NCBI GenBank assembly: GCA_905221605.1
Contig: CAJNDS010002232.1
Location: 35,001-99,000, forward strand
Origin: Symbiodinium natans
Lineage: Eukaryota; Sar; Dinophyceae; Suessiales; Symbiodiniaceae
DNA: 64,000 nucleotides
Direction of reading: 5' to 3'
Under the pieces are notes generated by a model. It searched no databases. It was not told the DNA's origin and saw nothing but the letters and a program-made list of their open reading frames with translations. Shown piece by piece: positions 40,997 through 52,680 of this stretch. A program made the translations under genes and the position numbers. Position 1 is the stretch's first letter. Each line of letters opens with the position of its first letter.

Positions 40997-41060
40997 TTTA
41001 GGGTTTAGGGTTTAGGGTTTAGGGTTTAGGGTTTAGGGTTTAGGGTTTAGGGTTTAGGGG
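40997..41060 (+). repeat. F block
   Basis: Nine perfect units. Confidence 0.97.
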
Positions 41061-41089
41061 TTTTTTTGTGACAGGATCAACACACAGGG

Positions 41090-41205
41090 GAGCCTGGTGT
41101 GCCCAGCCCAACGAGCAGATGCTTAGACCCCCGGCGATCTTCGTCGCTGGTCACCTTCATGCGGGAGTAGGCCGCATTGATGGCCTTCATAAGAGGTGAA
41201 GGTTG
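41090..41205 (-). CDS. Exon-like island, weakly J-domain-like
   Basis: The minus strand reads MKAINAAYSRMKVTSDEDRR and runs to a TGA. The IN-AAY pattern followed by charged residues recalls the third helix of DnaJ J-domains, but there is no HPD motif in view. Lies between two F blocks (40997-41060 and 41216-41302). Confidence 0.28.
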
Positions 41206-41215
41206 AAGGTTGAAG

Positions 41216-41302
41216 GTTAGGGTTTAGGGTTTAGGGTTTAGGGTTTAGGGTTTAGGGCTTAGGGTTTAAGGTTTAGGGTTTAGGGTCTAGGGTCTAGGGT
41301 GT
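41216..41302 (+). repeat. F block
   Basis: Preceded by three GAAGGTT units; right end has TCTAGGG. Confidence 0.95.
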
Positions 41303-41359
41303 AGAGCCCAGAGCTTCGGGGTTCGGGCCTAGGGTTGAGGGCTTGGGGTTTAAGCTTAC

Positions 41360-41480
41360 GGTAGTTACATGACCCCTTAACAAGGGCACGTAACTGGGGA
41401 TCCCTTGTACGCATACCCCTTTCAAAAATAGGCCTTTAAGGAAGGCAAGGGGCCAAATGAAGGGGCCATGTAACTCCCCC
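41360..41480. mobile_element. Family C MITE
   Basis: GGTAGTTACATGACCCCTTA to GGGGCCATGTAACTCCCC. Confidence 0.85.
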
Positions 41481-41974
41481 TGAGTTTTGATCAGCCTTTA
41501 AGCGGTACACCCCAGGGTTGCGGGCCTTTAAGGCTTCAGGTTTTTAGGGGTTTGAAGGGGTTTGAAGGGCGTTCTGGCGTTAGAGCGATGGAAGCTGCAG
41601 AGCCCGTTGCCACCCAATTGTACATGCGTTGACGGAGAAAACTGATGCAACAGATTGCGGAAGCTGAACATAAAAGGTGCACGAAGAGGTACCAGTGCAA
41701 GGGGTCAAACCCTCTAAACCCCAAACCCCAAACCCTAAACCCTAAACCCCCCAAAAGGGTTCCCCCATTAAGACCACTGCTCCCAAACTTGCCAGCAGGC
41801 CTGAAAATCGACCGTGTTGCCGCCTTTGTCCGGGTGGTGCGTCAGCACCCGCTTTCGAAAGGCCTTGTGGTGAATAGGGTTTAGGGTTTAGGGTTTAGGG
41901 TTTAGGGCATTTGGGCATTTGGGCTCAGGAGCTGCCACAAGGGGCCTCTGCAGCCAGCCTCCTTGTAGCACCTT

Positions 41975-42171
41975 AAAACCCCAAACCCCAAGCCCCAAGC
42001 CCTGAACCCTAAACCCCAAACCCCAAGCCCCAAACGCTAAACCCTAAACCCCAAACCCCAAACCCCAAACCCCAAACCCCAGACCCTAAACCCTAAGCCC
42101 TAAACCCTAAACCCTAAACCCTAAACCCTAAACCCTAAACCCTAAACCCTAAACCCTAAACCCCAGACCCA
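41975..42171 (-). repeat. R block with CCCCAAA half
   Basis: Left half CCCCAAA/CCCCAAG, right half canonical. Confidence 0.95.
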
Positions 42172-42320
42172 CCTTCGGGGCTCCAACCCTCGGGGCACCA
42201 CGAGTGGACCTCAAGTCAACCTGCAAGGAGGTACCCATCGATGCAGGATGATACAAGTAATCCAGGGGCCTTCAGAATTATTTAGGGTTTAGGGATTAGG
42301 GTTTAGGGTTCAGGGTTTAG

Positions 42321-42472
42321 GGGAGTATGGGGGCCTTCACAATCAGAATAGGGTTTAGGGGAATATGGGGGCCTTCAGAATTAGAATAGGGTTTTTGGGG
42401 CTATCGTAGTATAGTTATATAGGGACCACAAGGGAATACTGTGAGTATTTATTCCGACCCCTATTACTAGGA
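42321..42472. mobile_element. Family I element, internally duplicated
   Basis: GGGGCCTTCAGAATTAGAAT and GGGACCACAAGGGAATAC recur at 33166-33285 and 53385-53455; here the left motif is doubled. Confidence 0.65.
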
Positions 42473-42506
42473 CTGCAAGCAGACCATGTTACCTGCGCTG
42501 CTCTTG

Positions 42507-42600
42507 ATACTTGCAGGTTCATGGGTAGCAGGGCTATATAGGAGGTAGTAACCCTCATTGGGTGAAAGCCATGGTTACCCTGCGTATAGTTCTACTTGTG
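42507..42600. mobile_element. Family A fragment
   Basis: TACTTGCAGGTTCATGGGTA left end, palindromic interior GGTAGTAACC / GGTTACC. Confidence 0.65.
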
Positions 42601-42601
42601 T

Positions 42602-42603
42602 AT

Positions 42604-42640
<37 letters not shown>

Positions 42641-42646
42641 TATATA

Positions 42647-42677
<31 letters not shown>
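42602..42677. repeat. GATA and TA microsatellites
   Basis: Eight GATA units, then about fifteen TA. Confidence 0.97.
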
Positions 42678-42739
42678 TTGGGCGTCCGCCTATTGCGGTT
42701 CCCCTTATTTTTGAAGGTTTACATAAATGTATATATTTT

Positions 42740-44670
42740 AAACCCTAAACCATCGTTATAACCACAGCAACAAGTCGATGATGATGCAGGTACCCCAAAC
42801 CTATAGGGTTAAGTTTGACAGGTTTTGGGCTTAAGATTGAGGCATTTAAACGTAAGCCCGCAATGAAACCTAAACCCTAACCGTTCAACCCGATAGAGTT
42901 AAGGCTAAGCGGTTAGGGTTTAAGATTTAGGTTTTTTTAAACTTTAAACCTAAACCCATAGAGATTTAACCTTAAGGGTTGAAAGTTCGGGCAGTTAAAC
43001 CTTAACCCTGAACCGTTTAGGGTCAGAACCCTAAAACCCGATAGGGCTCTACAAGGAACAAAGGTTTTGACCCTAAAGGGTGCTGAAGGTATACATGCCC
43101 AGACCTTAGGGTTTCTTGAACCATTCAACCCTACAGGGTTTAAAGGCTTAGGGTTTAAGGTTTAGGCATTACCTGTACGATAGAACCTTAAAGCCCTATA
43201 GGGCTTGGAGCTTAAATCCCTAAACCTTAAATCTCATAGGGCTATGCCTACGTTTGTAGGGCTTTATTCCCAATGACGCGAGAATACTGTGAGCAAATGT
43301 CCTTTTCACTACTTCCTGGGATTCAAAATATAAACAAACCATATCGTTACATGATAGAGTTCAGGTTTTGCTTATCGGGGGATGGTTGCTTGAGCTATTC
43401 TTATAGGATATTTACATGTATATAAATCAAACCCTGAACCATAGCTATAACCGCAGCAAAAAGTTATAACCTTGTCATATACATATATCCGCAGAGCTCG
43501 TCAAATCCGATCATGATGTAGGCGCCCCAACCCTAGAGGGTTAATGTTGACAGGTTTAGGGTTTAAGATTGAGGCATTTAAACCTAAGCCGGCAATTCAA
43601 CCTAAACTCGAACCTTTAAACCCTATAGAGTTAAGGTTTAAGGGGTTGGGGTTTAGGACTTAGGCATTTAAAACGAAAACTCAAAGAGTTTTAATCTTAA
43701 GGGTTTAAAGTTCGGGCATTCAGACCTTAACCCTGATTTGGTTAGGGTCAGAACCGTAAAACCCTACAGGGCTCCCAAAGGTTCAAAGGTTTTAACCCTA
43801 AAGGGTGCTGAAGGTATACATGCCCAGACCTTAGGTTGTCGAACCATTGAACCCTATAGGGTTTAAAGGTTTAGGTTTAAGGTTTGGGCATTAATTACCT
43901 ATACAATAGAACCATAAAACCCCAGAGCACTTAGAGCTTAAGTCCCCAAACCTTAAACCCCATGGGGTTATGCCTACGGTTGTAGGGCTCTTTCGCCCCG
44001 GTGACGCGAGAATACTGTGAGCGAATGTCCTGAAAACTACTTCATGGGATTCAACATATAAACAAAGAGGATAATTCAAGTTTTGCTTATCGGGGGATGG
44101 TTGCTTGAGCGATCTTAGGTAAGGTAAAGCTTTTAGGATAGAGGTTTTGTTTTGCTTGTTGGGGGCGCCCTCATTTTTCTTATAGGTGAATTTACATGTA
44201 TATCAATCAAATCCTGAACCATAGTTATAACCGCAGCAAAAAGTTATAACCTTGTCATGTACATATATCCGCAGAGCTCGTCACTTTCACTACTTGCTGG
44301 GATTCAACATATACACAAACTATATCGTTAAATGATGGAATTCAGGTGTTGCGTATCGGGGAATGGTTGCTTGAGATATTTTAGCTAAGGTAAAGTATTT
44401 GGGATATTTCGCTTGTTGGGGCGTGATGGGGTTCCCCTTATTCTAATGAGTTTACATAAGTGTATAAAAATCAAACCCTAACCGATAGTTATAACCACAG
44501 CAATAAGTTATAACCTTGTCATATAGAAATTTCCGCAGAGCTTGTCAAATCCGATGATGATGTAGGCACCCCAACCCTAGAGGGTTAAGGTTGACAGGTT
44601 TAGGGTTAAAGATTGAAGCATTGAAACCTAAGCCGGCAATTCAACCTAAACCCTAACCTTAAAACCCTAT
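42740..44670. repeat. Three to four diverged tandem copies of a ~700-bp unit
   Basis: The landmark ATAACCRCAGCAA recurs at 42758, 43448, 44228 and 44490; CGCGAGAATACTGTGAGC at 43276 and 43999; CGGGGGATGGTTGCTTGAG at 43376 and 44091, with a variant at 44359. Each unit also holds AACCCTATAGGGTT-type palindromic words and a GATTGAGGCATTTAAAC motif. The last copy is shortened. Confidence 0.9.
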
Positions 44671-44731
44671 AGAGTCAGGGTTTAAGAGTTAGGGTTTAAG
44701 GCGCAACCCCATATAGTATACGTATACTTAT

Positions 44732-44840
44732 GAGCAGAAAAGATACGGGAGACACTGCTTGCGATTCAGAATATTCGGAGCAGAAAGGATACAGGGGACA
44801 CTGCTTGCGAATCAGAACTTTAGGAGCAGAAAAGATGCGG
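44732..44840. repeat. 46-bp tandem repeat, 2.3 copies
   Basis: GAGCAGAAAAGATACGGG recurs at 44732, 44778 and 44824 with CACTGCTTGCGA following the first two. Confidence 0.92.
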
Positions 44841-44867
44841 TAGAGGTACCTCGGCAGGAGAACCATT

Positions 44868-45478
44868 AAACCATTTAACCAATAAACCATTAAACCATTA
44901 AACCATTAAACCAATGGTTTCCCCCTTATGAGAATCCCCTAAACTATTAAACCATTAAACCATTAAACCACTGGTTTCCCCCTTATGAAAATCCCTTAAA
45001 CCATTAAACCATTAAACCATTAAACCATGAAACCATTAAACCATTAAACCATTAAACCACTGGTTGCCCGCCATGAAAATGGTTTAATGGTTTAGGGGAT
45101 TCTCATATGGGGGAAACAATTGGTTTAATGGTTTAATGGTTTAATGGTTTAATGGTTTAGGGGATTCTCATAAGGGGGAAACCATTGGTTTAATGGTTTA
45201 ATGGTTTAATGGTTTAGGGGATTTTCAGAAGCGGGAAACCATTGGTTTAATGGGTTAATGGTATGGTTTAATGGTTTAATGGTTTAATGGTTTAATGGTT
45301 TGGGGGGGAGACCATTGGTTTAATGGTTTAATGGTTTAATTAATGGTAAGGGGATTCTCATATGGGGGAAACCATTGGTTTAATGGTTTAATGGTTTAAT
45401 GGTTTAATGGTTTAATGGTTTAATGGTTTAATGGTTTAATGGTTTAATGGTTTAATGGTTTGAGGGGTTTTTGGTTAG
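44868..45478. repeat. 8-bp AAACCATT satellite, inverted at about 45065
   Basis: TTAAACCA runs to 45062, then TGGTTTAA runs to 45470. Both halves contain a spacer: GGTTTCCCCCTTATGAGAAT and its complement (AGGGGATTCTCATAAGGGGG). This makes a higher-order, inverted array. Confidence 0.95.
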
Positions 45479-45479
45479 A

Positions 45480-45690
45480 TGGTTTAAGGGAATGTGCAAA
45501 AACACAGGGGAACCGCTATAGGCGGTGACCCATATATTTATATTATACATGCACTTCCAAGTATCAAACGATCATCTTTGTGGTGCATTGGATAGGGCGC
45601 CGGAAAAGACCCGCTGGACAAGATGAGATCAGGCCACAACGTGCCACGACACGACACTAACAGAACACGTTGGCGTGCGCGCTCACGCTA
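45480..45690. other. Unique island with A-box-like word
   Basis: GGTGCATTGGATAGGGCGC near 45582 resembles a tRNA A box, but no B box or cloverleaf follows. Could be a decayed SINE head. Confidence 0.25.
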
Positions 45691-45691
45691 G

Positions 45692-45766
45692 CAAACCCTA
45701 AACCCTAAACCCTAAACCCTAAACCCTAAACCCTAAACCCTAAACCCTAAACCCTAAACCCTAAAT
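45692..45766 (-). repeat. R block
   Basis: Ten or eleven perfect units. Confidence 0.97.
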
Positions 45767-46110
45767 TGGCCTGCCTGAGTGACCGTCTTCCGCCCGGCTG
45801 TCTTTCTGACACCCAATGCCTCTCTACACTTGGGTACTGTGGGCTTAGGGTTTCAAAAACCTGCTACCTGGACGCTATGCCAAAGTCTTGAAACTTTCAG
45901 TAGCCCTTGACAGGAGGCTGGAACTTCGTTGCCAACCCCTTCAGCATTAAAAAACAAACAAAACAAAAATGGCAAAACTCGCAAGACAGGCAGAATCCCG
46001 GATGTATGTTTTGGGGCTGGGGCTTGCCAAATAGTCCTTACCAAATGCTCTTTAAATAACAAGTATGGTACTATAATCTCGGTTCACGTTAACACTTGTT
46101 GAGCAGTCTG

Positions 46111-46250
46111 GGGGTTTACGAAAATAGGGGTACCCTTTTGGGGGGTTCCGATCATAAGGACTATTCTAATTTTGGGGGTATATTACAGGTACCCCCTAAA
46201 CCCTAAACCCTAAACCCTAAACCCTAAACCCTAAACCCCTATTGGGGGAA
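46111..46250. mobile_element. Family H element with R block inside
   Basis: GGGGTTTACGAAAATAGGGG left; GGTACCCC then six CCCTAAA units then CCCTATTGGGGGAAAC right. Confidence 0.72.
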
Positions 46251-46327
46251 ACAGGAACTCTTACACCACCTCCGCAGTGCAATCTGCCCCTGCTCTTCAA
46301 ATCCACAACTCCCTGGAGGGCCCTAGT

Positions 46328-46412
46328 AGCCCTAAACCCTAAACCCTAAACCCTAAACCCTAAACCCTAAACCCTAAACCCTAGACCCTATAGACCCTAT
46401 AGACCCAAAAAC
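46328..46412 (-). repeat. R block, CCCTATAGA at right end
   Basis: Last units become CCCTATAGA. Confidence 0.95.
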
Positions 46413-46511
46413 CCTAGATTGGCATTGCTGTCAGGGGCGTCATGTTCCTGCCGCCTCTGCAAGTCACGCAAAGACCGGGCACGACTTTCAGTATTGCTTC
46501 TTTAATTCTTA

Positions 46512-46624
46512 GGGTTATTACATGGTCACTTAGTACGGGCCCTTAAAAGGGGACCCCTTTTATGCCACTTATATGGCGTATACACATTAAGGGCCCATAC
46601 ATCAGAACCATTTAAAGGAGGTTG
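46512..46624. mobile_element. Family C, right end missing
   Basis: GGTTATTACATGGTCACTTA left end and AACCATTTAAAGGAGG interior. Confidence 0.75.
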
Positions 46625-47011
46625 CAGACGACGCAGGGCAAAACCAGAATCCTGCAGCCCTATGTTTCAGGGTCCTTGTCCAGGGCAACCATGTTTAGGG
46701 TTTATAGGGTTTGGGGTTTAGGGTTCAGGGGTTAGGGGAATATTCCCCCCAGGGGGACAGAAGGGTACCATCTGTATGGGCGTAGGGTTCAATGTGACTT
46801 CCCAGTGCAGAAACCCTAAACCCTAAACCCTAAACCCTCTTGTGAACCTCGGCAGCCACCGTCTTGCGCCTCGCCGCCTCACATTGCGAGTCAGGGGGTC
46901 CGTGTTTCGGCTTTAGGCTTGGGGTGTAGGGTCATACCATCTGGCTACTCTGCACGCCAAACCCCAAGAAGCTTCCAAGTAAGACGAGGCATTGGATTTC
47001 AAAAATCGCAA

Positions 47012-47165
47012 CCCCCTAAACCCTAAACCCTGAGCCCTAAGCCCTAAACCCTAAACCCTAAGCCCTAAGCCCTAAACCCTAAACCCTAAGCCCTAAACCC
47101 TAAACTCGAAACCCTAAGCCCTAAGCCCTAAACCCTAAACCCGAAACCCTAAACCCTAAGCCCTT
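47012..47165 (-). repeat. R block with AAGCCCT
   Basis: CCCTAAG and CCCTAAA alternate in pairs. Confidence 0.96.
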
Positions 47166-47309
47166 TCATGTGGAGATTAAGGCTGGGGCTTCCCCTAAAC
47201 ACTAGCTCCCGTGTTTGTGTGGCTCCTTGTAGATCATCACAAAATACCGAACTCATCAAGCCCCAAACGGTTGGCTCACAATGCACCCTGAACCTTGAAG
47301 AGAGGATTC

Positions 47310-47438
47310 AGGTTTAGGGTTTAGGGTTTAGGGTTTAGGGTTTAGGGTTTAGGGTTTAGGGTTTGGAGATTGAGGGTTTAGGGTTTAGGGTTTAGGGTTT
47401 AGGGTTTAGGGTTTAGGGTTTAGGGTTTAGGGTTTAGG
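47310..47438 (+). repeat. F block
   Basis: Two runs joined by TTTGGAGATTGAGGG. Confidence 0.96.
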
Positions 47439-47552
47439 GAAGTTGGAAAGCAGCTTTACGGGTCAAGCCTGGGCTCCCCCAAATCCATTGCAACGCTCGG
47501 GTCGTTAGAGACTTTAACCCCGCTGCCTAGGGCTTTGGATGCAAGACTTGTA

Positions 47553-47690
47553 GCCCTAAACCCTAAACCCTAAACCCTAAACCCTAAACCCTAAACCCTA
47601 AACCCTAAACCCTGAACCTAAACCCTAAACCCTCCATCCTAAACCTTAAACCCTAACCCCTAAACCCTCAACCCTCAACCCTAAACCAAC
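47553..47690 (-). repeat. R block, degenerating right
   Basis: Ten clean units then variants. Confidence 0.94.
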
Positions 47691-47817
47691 CAAGCACTCC
47701 AGACACTGCGCCCTTCTGAGAATAGTACCGCTGAGCATGCCCGAATTCTAAGAACGCCCTCCACCCAATATCCCCAAACCCCTCATCCCCGCCCCGGAAC
47801 AGCAGTTTGAGAGACCC

Positions 47818-47880
47818 TCTAAACCCTAAACCCTAAACCCGAAACCCGAAACCCGAAACCCGAAACCCGAAACCCGAAAC
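47818..47880 (-). repeat. R block converting to CCCGAAA
   Basis: Three canonical, then six CCCGAAA units. Confidence 0.96.
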
Positions 47881-48371
47881 CAGATCTGAACCCAAGGACT
47901 CCAGCCTCCACGGGGTCGTAGAGTGGCGACTGCGGCTTCAGACCTTGCTGGTTTCAGGTTCGGGGGGGGGGGGGGCCTCAATACCTGGGTTTAGGGTTTA
48001 GGGTTGAGGGTTTAGGGTTTAGGGTTTAGGGAAAAAATCGGGCCCTGGGCCGGGGTTTCTTAGTTGAGGGGGGGGGGGGCTTATAATTGAGTTCCGGGCT
48101 TGGGGCTTCTGAATTGAGGGGTGGGTTGAGCAACTTGAGGTTAACATTAGGGTTTGGGGTTTAGGGTTTGGGGTTTGGGGTTTAGGGTTTAGGGCTTCGG
48201 GTTTGGGGGTTTGCGGCCCTACCCCCCACTGGTATGGCTTCTGAGGCTACCTTCTATTTCCACTTGCGGTGCTTAGAAGTCGACCCTCCAGACATCAGAG
48301 AATGCATTCAAGCCAAAAGCCCAAGCCAGGGTTTAGGGTTTAGGGTCTAGGGTTTCGGGTTAGGGCACCTA

Positions 48372-48542
48372 GGGTAGTTGCATGGCCTCTCACTATGGGC
48401 CTGCAAAGGCCTTTAGAGACCCCTTATATACCCTATACACCCCTAAACCCTAACCCCGAAACCCTAACCCCTAACCCCTAACCCCTAAACCCCAAACCCT
48501 AAACCCTAAACCCTAAACCCTAAACCCTAAACCCTAAACCCT
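48372..48542. mobile_element. Family C left half running into R block
   Basis: GGTAGTTGCATGGCCTCTCA to TATACCCTATACACCC, then CCCTAAA units to 48542. Confidence 0.8.
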
Positions 48543-48810
48543 CTCCCAGGGACTGGGAGACCGTACTCTGCACAACGTGCGCTGACACCATGCCTGGGGT
48601 GTGGGAGGTTTAAGGTTTTAAGGTTTAGGGTTCAGGTGTTTAGGGTTTAACCTTCCTCCTAATATTAAACGCCCCCCAATAGCAACTCGAAATGCGTTTT
48701 TAATATTAGGGGATGTGTTTATCCAAATGTCATGCTTGGGGTGCAAAGGGTTTAGGGTGCAGGCTTCAGGGCTTGGAGGGTTTAAGTACCGACTTAAACC
48801 CTGAGACCGT

Positions 48811-48951
48811 ACTCGGAGGTTCATCGTACTTATTAGCCAAGTATAACTGTACTTATAACCCACTTATAATCCCCTTAAGTGCCCTAATATGGTTATAAGT
48901 ACAGTTACAAGTACAGTCACAATTGGTAAGTAAGTACCATGAACCTCCAAG
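48811..48951. mobile_element. Family A MITE
   Basis: CGGAGGTTCATCGTACTTA against TAAGTACCATGAACCTCCAA; interior ACTGTACTTATAACC is also palindromic. Confidence 0.88.
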
Positions 48952-49187
48952 GAAAAAAGAGGGCTCCACTCAGGCAAGGGAGCTTCAGGATGTTGGTTGG
49001 CTTGAGGGTTTAGGGTTTAGGGTTTAGCGTTTAGGGTTTAGGGTTTAGGGTTGAGGGTTGAGGGTTTAAGGGAGCCCTGAACCCTCGAAACCAAAACCCC
49101 AGAACCCCAAACCCGAAACCCTAAACCCTACCTACACCAAATTCCATCCCTGAACTTGTGCAATTCCGACCCGGAACCCCCTAGGTC

Positions 49188-49359
49188 CAGGGTCTAGGGC
49201 CAGGGTTTAGGGTCTAGGGTCTAGGGTCTAGGGTCTAGGGTCTAGGGTCTAGGGTCTAGGGTTTAGGGTTTAGGGTTTAGGGTTTAGGGTTTAGGGTTTA
49301 GGGTTTAGGGTTTAGGGTTTAGGGTTTAGGGTTTAGGGTTTAGGGTTTAGGGTTTAGGG
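49188..49359 (+). repeat. F block with TCTAGGG run
   Basis: Seven or more TCTAGGG followed by about fourteen TTTAGGG. Confidence 0.97.
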
Positions 49360-49594
49360 TGATTCCAGACCCTTGTTGGAGGAACTGGGTTTCGGGGCTC
49401 GGGTGCAGGGCTTTCGTTGTTTCAGGAGAATCTTTCTTCTCCAGTAACCGAGGGGGAAAAAGTTGAAACTTTAACAATCCTACTAAATGAAGAAACCAAA
49501 GTTCAAAGTTCAACTAAAGGCGAAGTAAGGTATAAAATCCAAGTTGGTACCTGCCACTAAATTTGGTTGGGACCCCCCGCCCCCACCCCCCCCC

Positions 49595-49675
49595 TCAAGA
49601 ATAAGAACATCTTGTTCTTTATGAGGGCAATATAGGGATGAGTATAGTTTTGGTGTGCTCTTAAGCAAGTAGTAG
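49595..49675. mobile_element. Family E, left end lost
   Basis: GAGGGCAATATAGGGATGAG interior and CTCTTAAGCAAGTAGTAG right end. Confidence 0.72.
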
Positions 49676-49765
49676 CCTGTACCATAGGCAATGGCGGCGT
49701 TGGCTATACGGACTCTTTGCGAAGATCTACAACCTTAAGCCGTGAACTCTAGACCCAAAACCCTC

Positions 49766-49920
49766 TCTAGGTTGCCCAGTAACCTAGGAGAAACAGAAGG
49801 GGGCGCCCTAAACCCTAAACCCAAAACGCTAAACCCTAAAATTGCTTCCCTTTTTTTTGCTTTAAGGTTTTACAAGGGAACCTAAGATCACCAAAAAGGG
49901 AATAAGGTTCTCCTAGCTCT
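49766..49920. mobile_element. Family G MITE with telomeric units inside
   Basis: CTAGGTTGCCCAGTAACCTA to GGTTCTCCTAGCTC; CCCTAAA words occupy 49806-49840. Confidence 0.75.
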
Positions 49921-50009
49921 TAGTCCCGCGGTTGGGGATCTCCGTACACCCTAGACTTAAAAACCCGAAAGCCCCCGCCCCCCCCCCCCCCCCAACGGTA
50001 GTTCCTTGG

Positions 50010-50114
50010 TTTAGGGTTTGGGGTTTGGGGTTTGGGTTTGGGGTTTGGGGTTTGGGGTTTGGGGTTTGGGGTTTGGGGTTTGGGGTTTGGGGTTTGGGGT
50101 GAGGGGTTTGGGGT
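50010..50114 (+). repeat. TTTGGGG variant array
   Basis: About fourteen TTTGGGG heptamers; preceded by a C run (49978-49993). Confidence 0.97.
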
Positions 50115-50672
50115 TGTTTTGTTTGTTTCTTATTTTAGGTGAGGCGTGAAAGTGAGGGTTTATAGGGCCGAGGGCTTAGTGGCTTAGGCGGGAAGGTGGA
50201 GGACGCAGTTCTCTTAACTTAACCGCGCCATTAAAACGGAAATGGGAATTAGGGATCGGTACCCTAAATCCTCAACCCTAAACCCTAGTGGGATCGAAGC
50301 GTTCGCGTTCAAGATCTGCGGTCGGCGGGGCTTAGTTGCTTGAACTCTCCTTGGGGTTTAGGGTTTAGGGTTTGGGGTTTAGGGTTTAGGGTTTAGGGTT
50401 TAGGGTTCTCAACGTTTCTCGGGTTACAGCGTTAGGGCTTCTTAGGCTTCTTAGGCTTCAGGCTCTGGGATGCAGAGCTGAAAAGGCTTGCTAGGGCTGA
50501 GCTCCGGGATGTTCCCTTATCAGCTAGGGTTGAGGGTTTAGCGTCCCTAAACCCTAAACCCTAAACCCTAAACCCTGGACCCTAAACCCTCCAAATCCCT
50601 GAACCCTAAGACCCCAGAACCCGCAAAACCCTAGACCCGAAAGCCCTAAAGCCATAAACCCCTAAACCCCAG

Positions 50673-50779
50673 GGTAGCCCAGGAACCATATTCGAATACG
50701 GGCACCCTTTTGGGGTTGGTTACTTTAAAAGTGAACCCATAACCAATAAAAAGGGCAAAGAGTACCCCTGGGCTACCAA
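50673..50779. mobile_element. Family F MITE, best copy
   Basis: GGTAGCCCAGGAACC to GTACCCCTGGGCTACC. Confidence 0.87.
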
Positions 50780-51119
50780 GATACCCTGAACCCCAAACCC
50801 TTCTCCCTAAACCCCAAACCCGTATCCCTAAACCCTTATCCCTAAACCCTAAACCCGAAACCCTATCCCTAAACCCTAAACCCGAAGCCCAAAACCCCGA
50901 AGTGCCACAACTTCTGGACAATGCGCGCCCCCTCTCGGGCTCCGGCTTCTTGCGGGTTCGGCATTCGTCATGCATCTGGCGGGTTATTGTGGGGTTTAGG
51001 GTTTAGGGTTTAGGGTTTAGGGTTTAGGGTTTAGGGTTTAGGGACTCTGCCCACCTGAGGGCCCATGTACCCTACGCAATGCAGCATGTACTTGGGCCCC
51101 AGAGTTGCCAGAAATGAAT

Positions 51120-51237
51120 TCCTAAACCCTAAATCCTAAACCCGAACCCCTAAACCCCAAACCCTAAACCCTAAATCCTAAACCCTAGACCCTAAACCCT
51201 AAACCCTAAACCCTAAACCCTAAACCCTAAACCCTAT
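51120..51237 (-). repeat. R block
   Basis: Canonical to the right, CCCTAAAT variants to the left. Confidence 0.95.
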
Positions 51238-51639
51238 TCCTCAACTTATTCCTAGATGTCCTATACGGTCCAACACTCTGACAACACCAGGTCTTGGGTA
51301 CGGTTGAGGGCTCTTGGTTTGGGGTTTTTAAGGCTTGAGTCTTGTTGATCCTATGCCCTGCACTACGCACTTACGAACTCTTGTTGCGGTTTTAGAGTTT
51401 GGTCTAGGGCAACCCTAAACCCTAAACCCCTAAACCTGAACAATGAAAACAAGAGCTCGGACGAACCCATGCCAGCTGCCACGTCTCACTGGCCGTCTCC
51501 TCCGACTCCTCACGAGCTTCGCAACATGAAGTGCAAACTTGTAGACCACTGTAATTCTGAACCTTAAACTTAAACCCTAAACCCTAAACCCTAAGCGCTA
51601 AGCCCTAAACCCTAAACCCTAACACAAAAAGAAGTGCTG

Positions 51640-51960
51640 TAGGGCTTGAGGCTTGTGCCTGAGGATCGTGATATAGATGGCAAGTCAGCCGGGGTTTGGG
51701 AGCTCGCAACTCAATCCTACCCCGTCAAAGTTGCAGATTTATGGTGTGCTTTTTTTGGTGGGAGTGGGAGCTTCGATTATACCGCGGCCGCCACGAAAAT
51801 TGGGGGTATCCCCAAAAGGCAGCTTTCGAACTGACCCGAACCCCACACCCCGGGCGCCCTGGCCAAAGTACTCGGATGAGATTCGTGGTGGTTTCCCATA
51901 GCCAGGGCAGTACTCGGATGAGATTCTTGCTGAGATGAGGTCTCCAGTCACACGAAACAA
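51640..51960. other. Unique region with 18-bp direct repeat
   Basis: AGTACTCGGATGAGATTC occurs at 51868 and 51910. Frames are open on both strands (minus: two ISSEY motifs). Possibly coding; not recognised. Confidence 0.35.
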
Positions 51961-52001
51961 TGTTCCCGGAGTTTAGGCGGTTTAGGATTAAAGGGCTCAC
52001 C

Positions 52002-52111
52002 CTACTTAAAGATTCATGGGTGCGTAAAAGTAGGGTTAGAAGTACCCTAAATAAGGCTATGACCACCCTCCTTATAACCCCACTCAGAAGTACCCATGAA
52101 CCTCCAGGTAC
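52002..52111. mobile_element. Family A MITE
   Basis: CTACTTAAAGATTCATGGGT and AGTACCCATGAACCTCCAGG ends. Confidence 0.83.
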
Positions 52112-52532
52112 TCCTTGACCCCCCCAACCCCAAACCCTACACCGGAAACGCGACTACCTACAGTTCACCCTAAACCCTAAACCCTGAATTGGGCCCTAAA
52201 CCGAGGCCATCAGACTGGGGGTTCGAAACCTCTACGCCCCTGCGCACACGCAAGAGGGAGTAGGGTTTCAGGGTTTAGGGTAAAGAAGGAAGAGGGTTTA
52301 GGGTTTAGGGTGCAAAGAGTTTAGGGTTTAGGGCTCCTCCCCCCCCCCCCTCTTCCCCATGGGGGCATGTTCGAAATCCGTGAGGGAGGGATTGGGAGGG
52401 CAAATTTACTAAACCCTAAAACCTAAGGCCTAAAAACAACCCCTCCCCTCCAGGCCACCACGAGAGCGTTTATGGGGCTTAGGCTCCATAGGCAACGGCC
52501 CACAGGCCATACAGCGACACGATCATGTGACC

Positions 52533-52680
52533 AAAGCGCATCCATTCCCCATCTTATGCTGGCCAAAGCGCATCCACGCATATCTCATGCTGGCCAAAGC
52601 GCATCCATGCCCATCTCATGCTGTCCGTGCACATCTCAATGCTGGCCAAGCGCATCCATGCAAATCTCATCGCGCGCAAA
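52533..52680. repeat. 31-bp tandem repeat, about 4 copies
   Basis: CCAAAGCGCATCCATGCCCA with TCTCATGCTGG, imperfect; overlapping plus ORFs are a by-product. Confidence 0.88.

Noticed and set aside
45580-45650. tRNA or SINE head
   Set aside because: An A-box-like word only; no B box, acceptor stem or cloverleaf.
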